Shown: in pieces, positions 8,227-16,451 of the stretch | How the letters are laid out: the number at the start of each line of letters is the position of its first letter | How positions within the stretch are numbered: position 1 is the stretch's first letter | Origin: Bacillota bacterium | Lineage (GTDB): Bacteria > Bacillota > Clostridia > Christensenellales > Aristaeellaceae | DNA: 64,000 bases | Direction: 5' to 3' | Assembly: GCA_023425025.1 (NCBI GenBank) | Contig: JAFADG010000024.1 | Location: 186,001 to 250,000, forward strand | Notes under the pieces: model-generated | Databases searched by the model: none | Seen by the model: only the letters and a program-made list of their open reading frames with translations | Told to the model about the DNA's origin: nothing | Translations under genes and position numbers: made by a program

Positions 8227-8952
8227 ATGAGTGCCTATCAGGGCGTATTCAAAAGGTATGAAAAAAAGTATTTGCTGACACGTGAGCAGCAGGAAGGTCT
8301 TATGCGCGCCTTTGACGGGCGCTTTGCGCCGGATGACTACGGGCAGCATACCATCTGCAACATTTATTTTGACACGGAGGATTTTGCGCTCATACGGACC
8401 TCCATCGAAAAACCCGTATACAAGGAAAAGCTTCGCCTGCGAAGCTATGGCATCCCTGGTGATCATGATACGGTGTACCTGGAGCTCAAGAAGAAATACA
8501 AAGGTGTCGTATACAAGCGCCGCGCCGCCCTCCCCCTATTGGAAGCGCAGCGTTACCTGGCGGATGGAAACCCGTCCGAAAAGCAGGAACAGATCCTGCG
8601 GGAAATCGGCTGGTTCATGGGCCTTTATCACCCCGTGCCCAAGGCCTGCATCACCTATGACCGGGTCGCCATGTATGGCAGGGAGGACAGCGAGCTGCGC
8701 GTGACCTTTGATACAAACATACGGTGCCGGGCGTCGGCGCTGGACCTTCGCAAGGGCAGCTGGGGCACCCCGCTGCTGCCGCCGGACACCGTGCTGATGG
8801 AATTGAAGCTTCCGGGCGTCATGCCTGTATGGCTCAGCCATGTGCTGAGCAAAAACGAGATTTTCCCCGCTTCCTATTCCAAGTACGGTGCCTATTACCA
8901 AAACCATCTGGCCCATTTGCCCTATACGAAAGGAGCGCTTCTTCATGCTTGA
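8227..8952 (+). CDS. VTC (polyphosphate polymerase) domain protein
   Basis: A 241-residue soluble protein of the VTC tunnel fold, related to the catalytic domain of eukaryotic Vtc4. Basic and acidic residues that line the triphosphate tunnel appear in order: FKRYEKKYLLT near the N-terminus, YFDTED, EKLRLRSYG, LELKKKYKGVVYKRR, ITYDRVAMYG, and the C-terminal MELKLPG and ASYSKYGAYY. The core looks intact. The start at 8227 has only a loosely placed G-rich box. It overlaps the DUF4956 gene by 8 bp; that pairing is common in Bacillota and suggests a membrane-associated complex. Polyphosphate synthesis, or phosphate transfer to a surface partner, is inference. Confidence 0.85.
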   Translation: MSAYQGVFKRYEKKYLLTREQQEGLMRAFDGRFAPDDYGQHTICNIYFDTEDFALIRTSIEKPVYKEKLRLRSYGIPGDHDTVYLELKKKYKGVVYKRRAALPLLEAQRYLADGNPSEKQEQILREIGWFMGLYHPVPKACITYDRVAMYGREDSELRVTFDTNIRCRASALDLRKGSWGTPLLPPDTVLMELKLPGVMPVWLSHVLSKNEIFPASYSKYGAYYQNHLAHLPYTKGALLHA

Positions 8953-9616
8953 CAGCATTTTTCCCGCCGCCGGAACCATGACCCTGCCGACCCTTTTGCT
9001 TTGCACACTCGTTTCCCTGGCCGCAGGAATGGCCATCGCCTTTTTGTACATGCACAAAAACGAGTACAACAAAAACTTTGTCGTCACGCTGGCGCTTTTA
9101 CCGGCCATGGTGCAGGTGGTCATCCTGCTGGTCAACGGCAACGTGGGTACCGGGGTTGCTGTGCTGGGCGCGTTCAGCCTGGTCCGTTTCCGCTCCCTGC
9201 CCGGCGGCGCCAGGGAGATCGGCAGCATCTTTTTCGCCATGGCCCTGGGGCTGGCCACCGGCATGGGCTACATAGGTGTCGCGCTCCTGTTCCTGCTTTT
9301 AATCGGCGGCGCCATGCTGCTGCTCACGACTTCCCCCTTCGGCCAGCGCAGGGAGGAGGCAAAAGAGCTGAAAATCACCATTCCCGAAAACCTGGAATAT
9401 GAAGGCATGTTTGACGACCTGTTTTCCCGCTATGCCCGCAAGACAGAGCTGATTCGGGTCAAGACCACCAACATGGGCAGCCTGTTTGAACTGACCTACC
9501 ACGTTCAACTGCAAAACCCCGGCATACAGAAGGAGCTTCTGGATCAGCTGCGCTGCCGCAACGGAAACTTGTCCATCGCCTGCGGGCGGCTTCCCGTAAA
9601 CCGGGAAGAGCTATAA
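8945..9616 (+). CDS. DUF4956 integral membrane protein
   Basis: A 223-residue protein with about four transmembrane segments in its first 125 residues (LPTLLLCTLVSLAAGMAIAF, NFVVTLALLPAMVQVVILLV, then the glycine-rich VLGAFSLVRFRSLPGGAREI loop and two more segments). A cytoplasmic C-terminal domain of about 95 residues follows. The invariant-looking FSLVRFRSLPGGAREIG stretch is a hallmark of DUF4956, the membrane partner of bacterial VTC-domain proteins. The start at 8945 lies inside the end of the VTC gene. It probably anchors the polymerase domain at the membrane or forms a channel for its product, but this is inference from gene pairing. Confidence 0.85.
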   Translation: MLDSIFPAAGTMTLPTLLLCTLVSLAAGMAIAFLYMHKNEYNKNFVVTLALLPAMVQVVILLVNGNVGTGVAVLGAFSLVRFRSLPGGAREIGSIFFAMALGLATGMGYIGVALLFLLLIGGAMLLLTTSPFGQRREEAKELKITIPENLEYEGMFDDLFSRYARKTELIRVKTTNMGSLFELTYHVQLQNPGIQKELLDQLRCRNGNLSIACGRLPVNREEL

Positions 9617-9634
9617 ATCCAAGGAGGTTATGAC

Positions 9635-11479
9635 ATGAAATTCAAAAATATCAAAACCCTGATCATCGGCGTTGTCTTATCCGCGGCGCTGCTGCTTACG
9701 GGCTGTACCTCCACCGCCGGCAGCGCGCTTTTGCCATCGGGCGCAGCACTGGCGGAGGCGGCTATCAGCCAGGAGGATACCGATGCGCAATGGGATGCGC
9801 AAAGCGCCGTTTCCATTACCTTGCACAACAGCGAAACCGCCATTGCAGGCAGCGGCGCAACGTTTTCAGATGGCGTGCTGGTGATCTCAGCGCCCGGCAC
9901 CTATGTTGTAAACGGCAGCCTGGACGACGGCCAGATACGGATCGACGCAGGAAAAAACGACACCGTCCGCCTTGTGCTAAACGGCATGTCTGTTACGAAT
10001 GCCAGCGGTTCCGCCCTGTATGGAAAAAAGGCCGGCAAAGTGATCCTCACCCTGGCGGCGGGCAGTGAAAACAGTCTGACGGACGGCACGGAATACGTTT
10101 TTGAGCAGGATGAGACAGAGCCGGACGCGGCGTTGTACGCAAAGGACAGCCTGACCATCAACGGAACCGGCAAGCTGGCGGTCACGGGCAATTACAACCA
10201 CGGCATCGTATCCAAGGATGACCTCATCATCACCGGCGGAACGCTTGTTGTGAACGCCAATGGGACCGGCATCCGCGGCAGGGATTCCCTGACCATTACC
10301 AATGGCGATATCACCGCTACCGCCAAAGGCGACGCGCTGCAGGCCAACAATGCCGAGGACGCCTCAAAAGGCAGTATTGACATCTCCGGCGGCACTTTCC
10401 GTCTGACTGCCGCCAAGGACGGTATACAGGCCGAAACCACTTTGCACATTTCCGAGGGCAGCTTCACCATTTACTCCGGCGGCGAAACGGAGACCGGCTC
10501 CTCCGCCGCTGCGGATACCGCCGAAGCCGCCGAAACGAATACGGACCAGCCCTCCCGTATGGTCGGTTTCCCGACAAAGGGCGCCTGGAACCCTGAGCAG
10601 AACACGCAGCAGGCGGACACGGAAAGCGGGAAGGGCTTGAAGGCCGCAGTCGGCCTTACCATCACCGGCGGCAGCTTTGAAATCCATTCCGCCGACGACA
10701 CCATCCACACCAACGGCAACGCCCTCATCGAAGACGGTACCTTTACGCTGTACAGCGGCGACGACGGCGTGCACGCCGATGGGGACATCACCATCAAAGG
10801 CGGCATTCTCACCGTCCGGCAAAGCTATGAGGGCCTGGAGGCCGCCAACATCACCGTGGAAGGCGGAGAGATCCAACTGACCGCGGATGACGACGGCTTC
10901 AACGCCGCCGGCGGCAACGACGGCTCCGCTCTTACCGGCTGGCGCGGCCAGGGCGGCTTTGAGGCCAGCGGCGACTATTCCATCCACATCCTGGGCGGCA
11001 CCATCCGCGTGAACGCCGGCGGCGACGGTTTGGACTCCAACGGCGATATGTTTTTGAGCGGCGGATCTGTTACGGTGGACGGCCCGGTAAGCAATGGCAA
11101 TGGAGCCCTTGACTATAACGGCGTCTTTGAGCTTACCGGCGGAACCCTGGCGGTATCCGGCAGCGCCGGCATGGCCCAGGGGCCCAGCAGCTCCGCAAAC
11201 CAGGCGACCCTGCTGGTCTACGTAAGCGGCAGCGGCACGGTAACGCTTGCGGACAGCAGCGGCAGCGAACTGATCGCCTACACGCCCGCCAAGACCTATC
11301 AAATGCTGGCCATCAGCACCCCGCAAATGAGGCAGGGCGAAACCTATACGCTTTCCATCGGCGGGCAAAGCAGCTATCAGATCACACTAACCGACGCGGT
11401 CACCACCTATTCCGCCGACGGCACGCAGGGCGGCACCTTCAACCGGCAGTTCCCCGGCGGCGGCCGCAGGAACCCGTAA
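9635..11479 (+). CDS. Cthe_2159-like carbohydrate-binding beta-helix lipoprotein
   Basis: A 614-residue surface lipoprotein. The signal peptide ends in the lipobox LLLTGC (Cys near residue 24). The body consists of repeating short beta-strand turns such as ITGGTLVVNANGTGIRG, ISGGTFRLTAAKDGIQA and ITGGSFEIHSADDTIHTNG, each with Gly-Gly and Asp-Gly turns, as in the right-handed beta-helix family founded by Clostridium thermocellum Cthe_2159, which binds acidic plant sugars and calcium. A low-complexity insert near residues 285-330 breaks the repeats. It follows DUF4956 by 18 bp with AAGGAGG upstream. Given the pectin genes elsewhere in the window, a role in adhesion to pectin is reasonable but inferred. 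Confidence 0.8.
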   Translation: MKFKNIKTLIIGVVLSAALLLTGCTSTAGSALLPSGAALAEAAISQEDTDAQWDAQSAVSITLHNSETAIAGSGATFSDGVLVISAPGTYVVNGSLDDGQIRIDAGKNDTVRLVLNGMSVTNASGSALYGKKAGKVILTLAAGSENSLTDGTEYVFEQDETEPDAALYAKDSLTINGTGKLAVTGNYNHGIVSKDDLIITGGTLVVNANGTGIRGRDSLTITNGDITATAKGDALQANNAEDASKGSIDISGGTFRLTAAKDGIQAETTLHISEGSFTIYSGGETETGSSAAADTAEAAETNTDQPSRMVGFPTKGAWNPEQNTQQADTESGKGLKAAVGLTITGGSFEIHSADDTIHTNGNALIEDGTFTLYSGDDGVHADGDITIKGGILTVRQSYEGLEAANITVEGGEIQLTADDDGFNAAGGNDGSALTGWRGQGGFEASGDYSIHILGGTIRVNAGGDGLDSNGDMFLSGGSVTVDGPVSNGNGALDYNGVFELTGGTLAVSGSAGMAQGPSSSANQATLLVYVSGSGTVTLADSSGSELIAYTPAKTYQMLAISTPQMRQGETYTLSIGGQSSYQITLTDAVTTYSADGTQGGTFNRQFPGGGRRNP

Positions 11480-11541
11480 AAAGCTGAAAAGTCCCGCCCC
11501 GTTCATCGCGGCGGGCAGCTTTATCTATAAGGAGAATGCAT

Positions 11542-12543
11542 ATGTCCTCTTCCAAAAAGCCATTGCCGGCTTACATGCTCATAGTGATAGATGTTTTGCT
11601 TACCGGCGCGGCCCTGTGCGTATTTGCGCTTTTCCATCATGTGCTGCCGCAAGCGCGCAAGGGAGAAAACATCACCATCAGCCGGCCCGTCGCGGCCGTC
11701 ACGGCGGAGCCAGGCGGTCAAAACAGCGCGTCGTCATCGGCAAACGCGGCGCAGGAAACTGTGGGCAGCTTTTACGAAAAGTTCGCCGATCACTTCAGCG
11801 ATACGGTTGTTTCCACAGAAAACAGCTATACCAGCCCCAACGTATCCATTACCGTACACAAAGAAGTCCTGGGCAGCGGCAGCAGCACCATCACCTATTA
11901 TCTTGCCGATGTATATATCGCCGACATCTCCCTTTTGCGCACCGGCTTTGCCGGCGACACCTACGGAAAAGGCCTGCGGGATTCCCTTGCCGATATGGAC
12001 GCCTTCTATGACGCCCTGCTGAGCATCGCCGGCGATTATTACGGCAACCATGACGATGGCATTGTCATCCGCAACGGGGTGGTGTACCGCAGCACCGTCA
12101 CCCAGGAGGATATATGCGTGCTGTATTACGACGGCACCATGGAGACCATCGCTCCCGAAGACTTCAATATCGATGCGGTGGTGGCAAAAGGCGCCTGGCA
12201 GGCCTGGACATTCGGGCCCATGCTGCTTGAAAACGGGCAAAAAACAGCCGCTTTCAATACTTCGTCTTACCTCACACGCAGCCACCCCCGCACCGCCATC
12301 GGCTATTATGAGCCAGGCCATTACTGCTTTGTCGTAATCGACGGCCGGGATACGGGGTATTCCGGCGGCATGACGCTTGCGCAAATGTCCGATCTGTTTG
12401 CCTCCCTTGGCTGCCGGGCCGCCTATAACCTGGATGGCGGAAGATCCGCTGTCATGGTCTACAATGATGAAGTGATCAATCAGCCGGACGGCGGCGGCCG
12501 GGAACTGAGCGATATGGTCTATATCGCGGAGGAAATACAATGA
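11542..12543 (+). CDS. Phosphodiester glycosidase (NAGPA domain) membrane-anchored protein
   Basis: A 333-residue protein with one N-terminal membrane anchor (MLIVIDVLLTGAALCVFALF) and an extracytoplasmic NAGPA-type domain. The family signature is seen in RTAIGYYEPGHYCFVVIDGR and AYNLDGGRSAVMVYN near the C-terminus. Related domains hydrolyse GlcNAc-1-phosphodiesters or wall and teichoic-acid linkages. I chose ATG 11542 because the GGAG box lies 7 nt upstream; the earlier in-frame ATG at 11536 sits almost on that box. It overlaps the next small gene by 4 bp (ATGA). In context it may process phosphodiester-linked sugars on the cell surface next to the VTC system; this is inference. Confidence 0.8.
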   Translation: MSSSKKPLPAYMLIVIDVLLTGAALCVFALFHHVLPQARKGENITISRPVAAVTAEPGGQNSASSSANAAQETVGSFYEKFADHFSDTVVSTENSYTSPNVSITVHKEVLGSGSSTITYYLADVYIADISLLRTGFAGDTYGKGLRDSLADMDAFYDALLSIAGDYYGNHDDGIVIRNGVVYRSTVTQEDICVLYYDGTMETIAPEDFNIDAVVAKGAWQAWTFGPMLLENGQKTAAFNTSSYLTRSHPRTAIGYYEPGHYCFVVIDGRDTGYSGGMTLAQMSDLFASLGCRAAYNLDGGRSAVMVYNDEVINQPDGGGRELSDMVYIAEEIQ

Positions 12544-12755
12544 GCAGGATCATCAACCGATTGTACCGGGCGCTGCCCCACGCGGCGATCATTCTTTCCC
12601 TGATGTTCATCGTCTTTCTGATTCTGGATGTGTACAATCCACTGATGCAGTTTGTGGATAACGGCATGTCACGGGTGCTGCTGGGTCTGCTGGCCATTGC
12701 CTCCATCACCACGGCGGGGCTGCTTATCCGCTGCCAGCGCAAGGGCAGGGACTAG
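12540..12755 (+). CDS. Small two-span membrane protein, unknown function
   Basis: A 71-residue protein with two hydrophobic helices (AAIILSLMFIVFLILDVYNP and VLLGLLAIASITTAGLLI) and a basic tail RCQRKGRD. It starts inside the stop of the phosphodiester glycosidase gene (ATGA), so it is translationally coupled and very likely real. No family was recognised. Two-helix proteins with a loop containing NPLMQFVDNGMSR may act as membrane partners of the preceding enzyme. Confidence 0.65.
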   Translation: MSRIINRLYRALPHAAIILSLMFIVFLILDVYNPLMQFVDNGMSRVLLGLLAIASITTAGLLIRCQRKGRD

Positions 12756-12802
12756 AAATTCCCTTTGCGAAAGGCCTCGCCCGCAACGCCCGAACACACT
12801 CC

Positions 12803-12831
12803 ATGCCCGGCATTGCGCCGGGCATTCGTTT
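12803..12831 (+). terminator. Probable terminator of the surface cluster
   Basis: 9-bp stem (12803-12811 with 12817-12825), 5-nt loop, then TCGTTT. It separates the surface cluster from the promoter at 12849. Confidence 0.6.
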
Positions 12832-12848
12832 ATCCCAGGCATATCCGC

Positions 12849-12877
12849 TTGACAGGAAAAAAATGGTCTGCTATGCT
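12849..12877 (+). promoter_or_regulatory. Sigma-70 type promoter of the serine-hydrolase lipoprotein
   Basis: TTGACA at 12849-12854, 17-nt spacer, TATGCT at 12872-12877, placed 77 nt before the ATG at 12955. Confidence 0.75.
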
Positions 12878-12954
12878 TGGGGTAATACTTGCATGGATCC
12901 GTTTCCCTTCAAATACATATAGGCAGGTCTGCTCAACATCAAGGAGGTCATTGT

Positions 12955-14517
12955 ATGAAAAAGGGCTTCACGGCGCTGATGCTTGCATCCCAAATGCTGC
13001 TTGCCCTGGGCCTTGGCGGGTGCCAGACGGAGGCGGCCTCCGGCGACGGCGTCTATTACCCGTCGGACGCGTGGCGCACCTCCAGCCCGGAAGCGCAGGG
13101 CATGGATTCACAAACGCTGCTTAACATGTTTGAAACCATTCAAGCAGACAAGGTGCCTGTCCACAGCGTGCTGATCCTGCGCCACGGATACCTGGTATGC
13201 GAGGCCTATTTCCAGCCCTTTGACAAGGATACGCAGCATAATCTGTTCTCCGCCACCAAGAGCTTTACCTCCACGCTGATCGGCATCGCCATCGAGGAGG
13301 GAAAAATCAAGGGGGTGGACCAAAAGATCGCCGACATTTTTCCGGAGGTGAAGCTGCCGGAAAATGACCTTGGCACAAAAGAAATGACCCTGGAAAGCGT
13401 ACTGACCATGACCGCCGGGCATCAGGCCGATTCAGTGGATGATGTGTATGGCAGCCCAAATTGGCCGCGGACGTTTTTCAGCCTTCCCTTTTCCACAAAG
13501 CCCGGCGAACGCTTTTTGTATGACAGCGGCGCATCCCACCTGCTGTCCGCCGTCCTGAAAAAAACGACCGGCGAAAACGAGGAGACTTACGCCCGCAAGC
13601 GGCTGTTTGAACCCCTTGGCATACGCGGCTACGCCTGGGAAAAATCCACCGAAGGCATCAACACCGGCGGCTGGGGCCTGCGTCTGACTCCCAGCGATAT
13701 GGCGAAGTTCGGCTATCTGATTATGAACAAGGGCGTGTGGAAGGGCAAGCAGATCGTTCCGGCCAAATGGGTGGAAGCGGCTACGCAAAAGCACAGCGAG
13801 GGCTGGTGGGGCGAAACCCGCGGCGACGATTACGGCTACCAGTTCTGGATGAATTCCTTCGGCGGCTTCCGGGCGGATGGCTTTGCCGGGCAGTACATTT
13901 GCATCCTGCCCGAGCAGGACCTGATTGCCGTGTTTACCAGCGGCATCAACTATTCCGAACCCAACCAGCCGCTGAACCTGATGCGCGACTATGTCGTGCC
14001 CGCGGTAAAATCGGAAACCGCGCTGCCGGAAAGCGCAGAATCGAATCAAAAGCTGGCCGCCTGTCTTCGGGAATTGGAAAATCCCACACCGAAGGCCCCA
14101 CCGGCGCTGCCGGAAACGGCCAGGCGCATCAGCGGAAAGACGTTTCAAACCGCCGACCTATCCATCATTTTTGCCTTTGTATTTGATCAACCGGATAGCT
14201 GCACCCTAAGCTTTACGCAGCAGGGCAAAAAGCATTCCCTTCCCGTCGGACTGGACGGCGTATACCGTAAATCCAATGTAAAACAGGTCGGCACGCTTCA
14301 ATGGTATCCGCCTTATGAGGGCATTGCGCTGAAAGGCAATTGGGAAGGAGAAAATACGTTCATCCTCGATTGGCAGTACAATGGCGAGCCGTATCATGAA
14401 ACGTATAAATTCACCTTTGAAGAAAAAAGCGCGATCATGGAAGTGACGGAGTATGTGGTGGGCTGCGCGGGACCCATGCAGCCCTACGCCAAGACTACCG
14501 CCGTCATGAAGGAATAG
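12955..14517 (+). CDS. Beta-lactamase-fold serine hydrolase lipoprotein
   Basis: A 520-residue exported protein with lipobox LGGC near residue 22. The class C beta-lactamase/esterase domain spans about residues 40-350. The nucleophile motif SxxK is SATKS, and the second motif tyrosine is probably in FLYDSGASHLLSA, followed by RLFEPLGIRGYAWE and WGLRLTPSDMAKFGYL. A C-terminal beta-rich domain of about 130 residues follows and is not recognised. Related proteins are penicillin-binding-protein-like esterases or peptidases. It has its own consensus promoter and an AAGGAGG box. It is followed after 5 bp by a decayed dehydrogenase. The substrate is unknown; a resistance beta-lactamase is unlikely. 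Confidence 0.85.
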   Translation: MKKGFTALMLASQMLLALGLGGCQTEAASGDGVYYPSDAWRTSSPEAQGMDSQTLLNMFETIQADKVPVHSVLILRHGYLVCEAYFQPFDKDTQHNLFSATKSFTSTLIGIAIEEGKIKGVDQKIADIFPEVKLPENDLGTKEMTLESVLTMTAGHQADSVDDVYGSPNWPRTFFSLPFSTKPGERFLYDSGASHLLSAVLKKTTGENEETYARKRLFEPLGIRGYAWEKSTEGINTGGWGLRLTPSDMAKFGYLIMNKGVWKGKQIVPAKWVEAATQKHSEGWWGETRGDDYGYQFWMNSFGGFRADGFAGQYICILPEQDLIAVFTSGINYSEPNQPLNLMRDYVVPAVKSETALPESAESNQKLAACLRELENPTPKAPPALPETARRISGKTFQTADLSIIFAFVFDQPDSCTLSFTQQGKKHSLPVGLDGVYRKSNVKQVGTLQWYPPYEGIALKGNWEGENTFILDWQYNGEPYHETYKFTFEEKSAIMEVTEYVVGCAGPMQPYAKTTAVMKE

Positions 14518-14522
14518 GAACG

Positions 14523-14827
14523 ATGCAAAAGCAGGTGCTGTTTACGGGCGCCACCAGCGGGCTGGGCGAGGCATGCGCCAAAGCGCTGTCCAAAACCGGC
14601 CGGTGGCAGGTGTTTGCCGCCCGGACAAACGAAAAAAGCTGGCGGGGCTGAAAGCGCTCGCCAACGTGATTCCGATTCCTATGGATGTTGCGGAGAATGA
14701 CAGCGTTCAAAACGCAAGGCGGCTGGTGGCGGAGCATACCGGTCATCTGAAAGGAGTGGACCTTTTATACAAGGCGCTGCTGCGCTTTCTGCCGTCAAAA
14801 GATACAAAAGCTCCTTCGCAAAAGTGA
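14523..14827 (+). pseudogene. Short-chain dehydrogenase remnant, frameshifted and truncated
   Basis: The first 38 codons encode the Rossmann start of an SDR (QVLFTGATSGLGEACAKALS), reaching FAARTNEK before a stop at 14649-14651. A second frame continues the same fold (LAGLKALANVIPIPMDVAEN, then TGHLKGVD). Adding one A to the A6 tract at 14632-14637 joins the two frames into RTNEKKLAGLK. Homology then ends just before the expected NNAG motif, so the catalytic Tyr-Lys part is missing. It is about one third of a normal SDR and cannot be functional. Confidence 0.8.
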
Positions 14828-14852
14828 CACCTTCCCTTTCCCGATAATAGCA

Positions 14853-14880
14853 GGAAGGACGGGGTACACCCCGTCCTTCC
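14853..14880. repeat. Perfect 12-bp inverted repeat (hairpin) without U-tract
   Basis: Arms 14853-14864 and 14869-14880 around a 4-nt loop. It sits between the SDR remnant and the convergent GH4 gene. No T-run follows on either strand, so an intrinsic-terminator role is uncertain. Confidence 0.5.
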
Positions 14881-15045
14881 CACTTAATCGCCCGGACTAA
14901 ACACTCCTGCTTGATGTTCCAGGAAATTAACAAGGTGACGCGGACCAGTATTTAACCACATGGGCTTCACCTCGCATTTAGCATGGCGGAATTGCGCCGC
15001 CCTTATGCATTGCTTTCTTTTTTACGAGGCATTTTTTCGCGCCGC

Positions 15046-16437
15046 TTATTGCCAGGCTTCCGGCAAAAACCCCTTCGTATTTTCGATCATCTTTTCAAAG
15101 AGTCTTTCTCCGTCTGCGGGGCTTACAGCAGACAATTGCGGATCATGCAGGAAGGTACCCAGCGCCATCTCCCTATTGCAGGTCATGCCGGCCGCAACCG
15201 CCGCTTCCTGGTTCAGCACGTGGCGCGTAACCAGCGCGTCAACGCCCTTTGGCAGCGCTCCCGCGAAAACGGGGGCGATTTCATTGCGGCGGAAAAGGGC
15301 GTTTGTTTCGACAACCGCATCCCGCGGCAGGTTTTCCACCTGGCCCCGGTTGGGAATGTTGACGTTGGACACCATATCGCCCAGCCCCAGCAGCGCCTTG
15401 ATTAAAAGATGCCCTTCCTCGCCGGAACCGTCCAGCTGAACCGGCTCCGCGCCGCTTAAGATCGTTTCCCGACGGCGAAGGCGCTTTTTCAAATCCTCCT
15501 CCCGCCAGTCAACGGTGGTCAGGCCAAAGCCCCAGGCGCGGACGGTTTCCGGATTTTTCAAATACCAGGGCGGCATGAACTCAGCCAGGTGGCGGTCCCC
15601 CGCCGCGGCGATGAGGCCATAGCGGCGGAACAGGTCAAACTTGACCCGGTGGGAGCACTCAAAGGAGTTGTTCATCCAGTTTTCATCCTTGCCCGTTGTG
15701 AAGCCGGTTTCGTAATATTTGTCCGCGAACCGGCGGTACAGCGGGAACAGATCGTATCCCTGATAGCTGGCGCTGTACAGCCAGGTGAAATGGTTGATGC
15801 CCGTCACGCCGGTTTTGATTTCCGTACGGTCAACGTTTTGGATCCCTTCCATGTCCTTTAGCATGGCCGCCAGCAGCTTCTGGGTGCCGAACACCTCATG
15901 GCAGCAGCCGAAGGCCTTGATGCCGGGGTACACCTTGTACAGCGTGCGCATGCAAACCGTCATGGGGTTGGTATAGTTGATGACCCAGGCGTCCGGCGCG
16001 TAATCGCGGATGGCCACGGCAATTTCCACATACATGGGCACAGTTCGCATGGCGCGAATCAACCCGCCGGGGCCGACCGTATCGCCCACCGGCTGCCAAA
16101 TGCCATAGGCTTCAGGCAGGTGCACATCGGAGCGCATTTCCCGGAATGTACCCGGCAGAATGGAAATGACCACAAAATCAGCGCCGGACAAAGCATCCTT
16201 CAGCGTCTGGCTGACCTCATAACACCAATGGGATTTGGCATCGGGATGGGCCGAAATCATATCGCCGATGCGCTTGTTCTTCTCCGCCGCGTCCCGGTCG
16301 ATATCATATAGACGAACGAGGCCTTCCATCTGCCCATCCATGGCCAGGTCCTTCATAAAACCCCAGGCCCATCCCCTGGAACCGCCGCCGATATAGGCTA
16401 CCGTCAAGTCACACACTTTGCCGTCTGAAAACAACAT
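15046..16437 (-). CDS. lplD: GH4 alpha-galacturonidase (CHEV motif)
   Basis: A 463-residue NAD- and divalent-metal-dependent family 4 glycosidase acting in the cytoplasm. The Rossmann motif AYIGGGSRGWA lies near residues 14-24, INYTNPMT near 153-160, and the metal/substrate motif CHEV at 179-182, with GINHF further on. CHEV is the published signature of GH4 alpha-galacturonidases (B. subtilis LplD), as distinct from glucosidase-type GH4 enzymes. I chose ATG 16437, which has GGAGG upstream; the frame extends further without a ribosome site. It is last in a leftward operon of LplB, LplC, binding protein and AraC regulator. It should release galacturonic acid from pectin-derived oligosaccharides. 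Confidence 0.85.
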   Translation of the reverse strand: MLFSDGKVCDLTVAYIGGGSRGWAWGFMKDLAMDGQMEGLVRLYDIDRDAAEKNKRIGDMISAHPDAKSHWCYEVSQTLKDALSGADFVVISILPGTFREMRSDVHLPEAYGIWQPVGDTVGPGGLIRAMRTVPMYVEIAVAIRDYAPDAWVINYTNPMTVCMRTLYKVYPGIKAFGCCHEVFGTQKLLAAMLKDMEGIQNVDRTEIKTGVTGINHFTWLYSASYQGYDLFPLYRRFADKYYETGFTTGKDENWMNNSFECSHRVKFDLFRRYGLIAAAGDRHLAEFMPPWYLKNPETVRAWGFGLTTVDWREEDLKKRLRRRETILSGAEPVQLDGSGEEGHLLIKALLGLGDMVSNVNIPNRGQVENLPRDAVVETNALFRRNEIAPVFAGALPKGVDALVTRHVLNQEAAVAAGMTCNREMALGTFLHDPQLSAVSPADGERLFEKMIENTKGFLPEAWQ

Positions 16438-16451
16438 AACGATTCCTCCAT

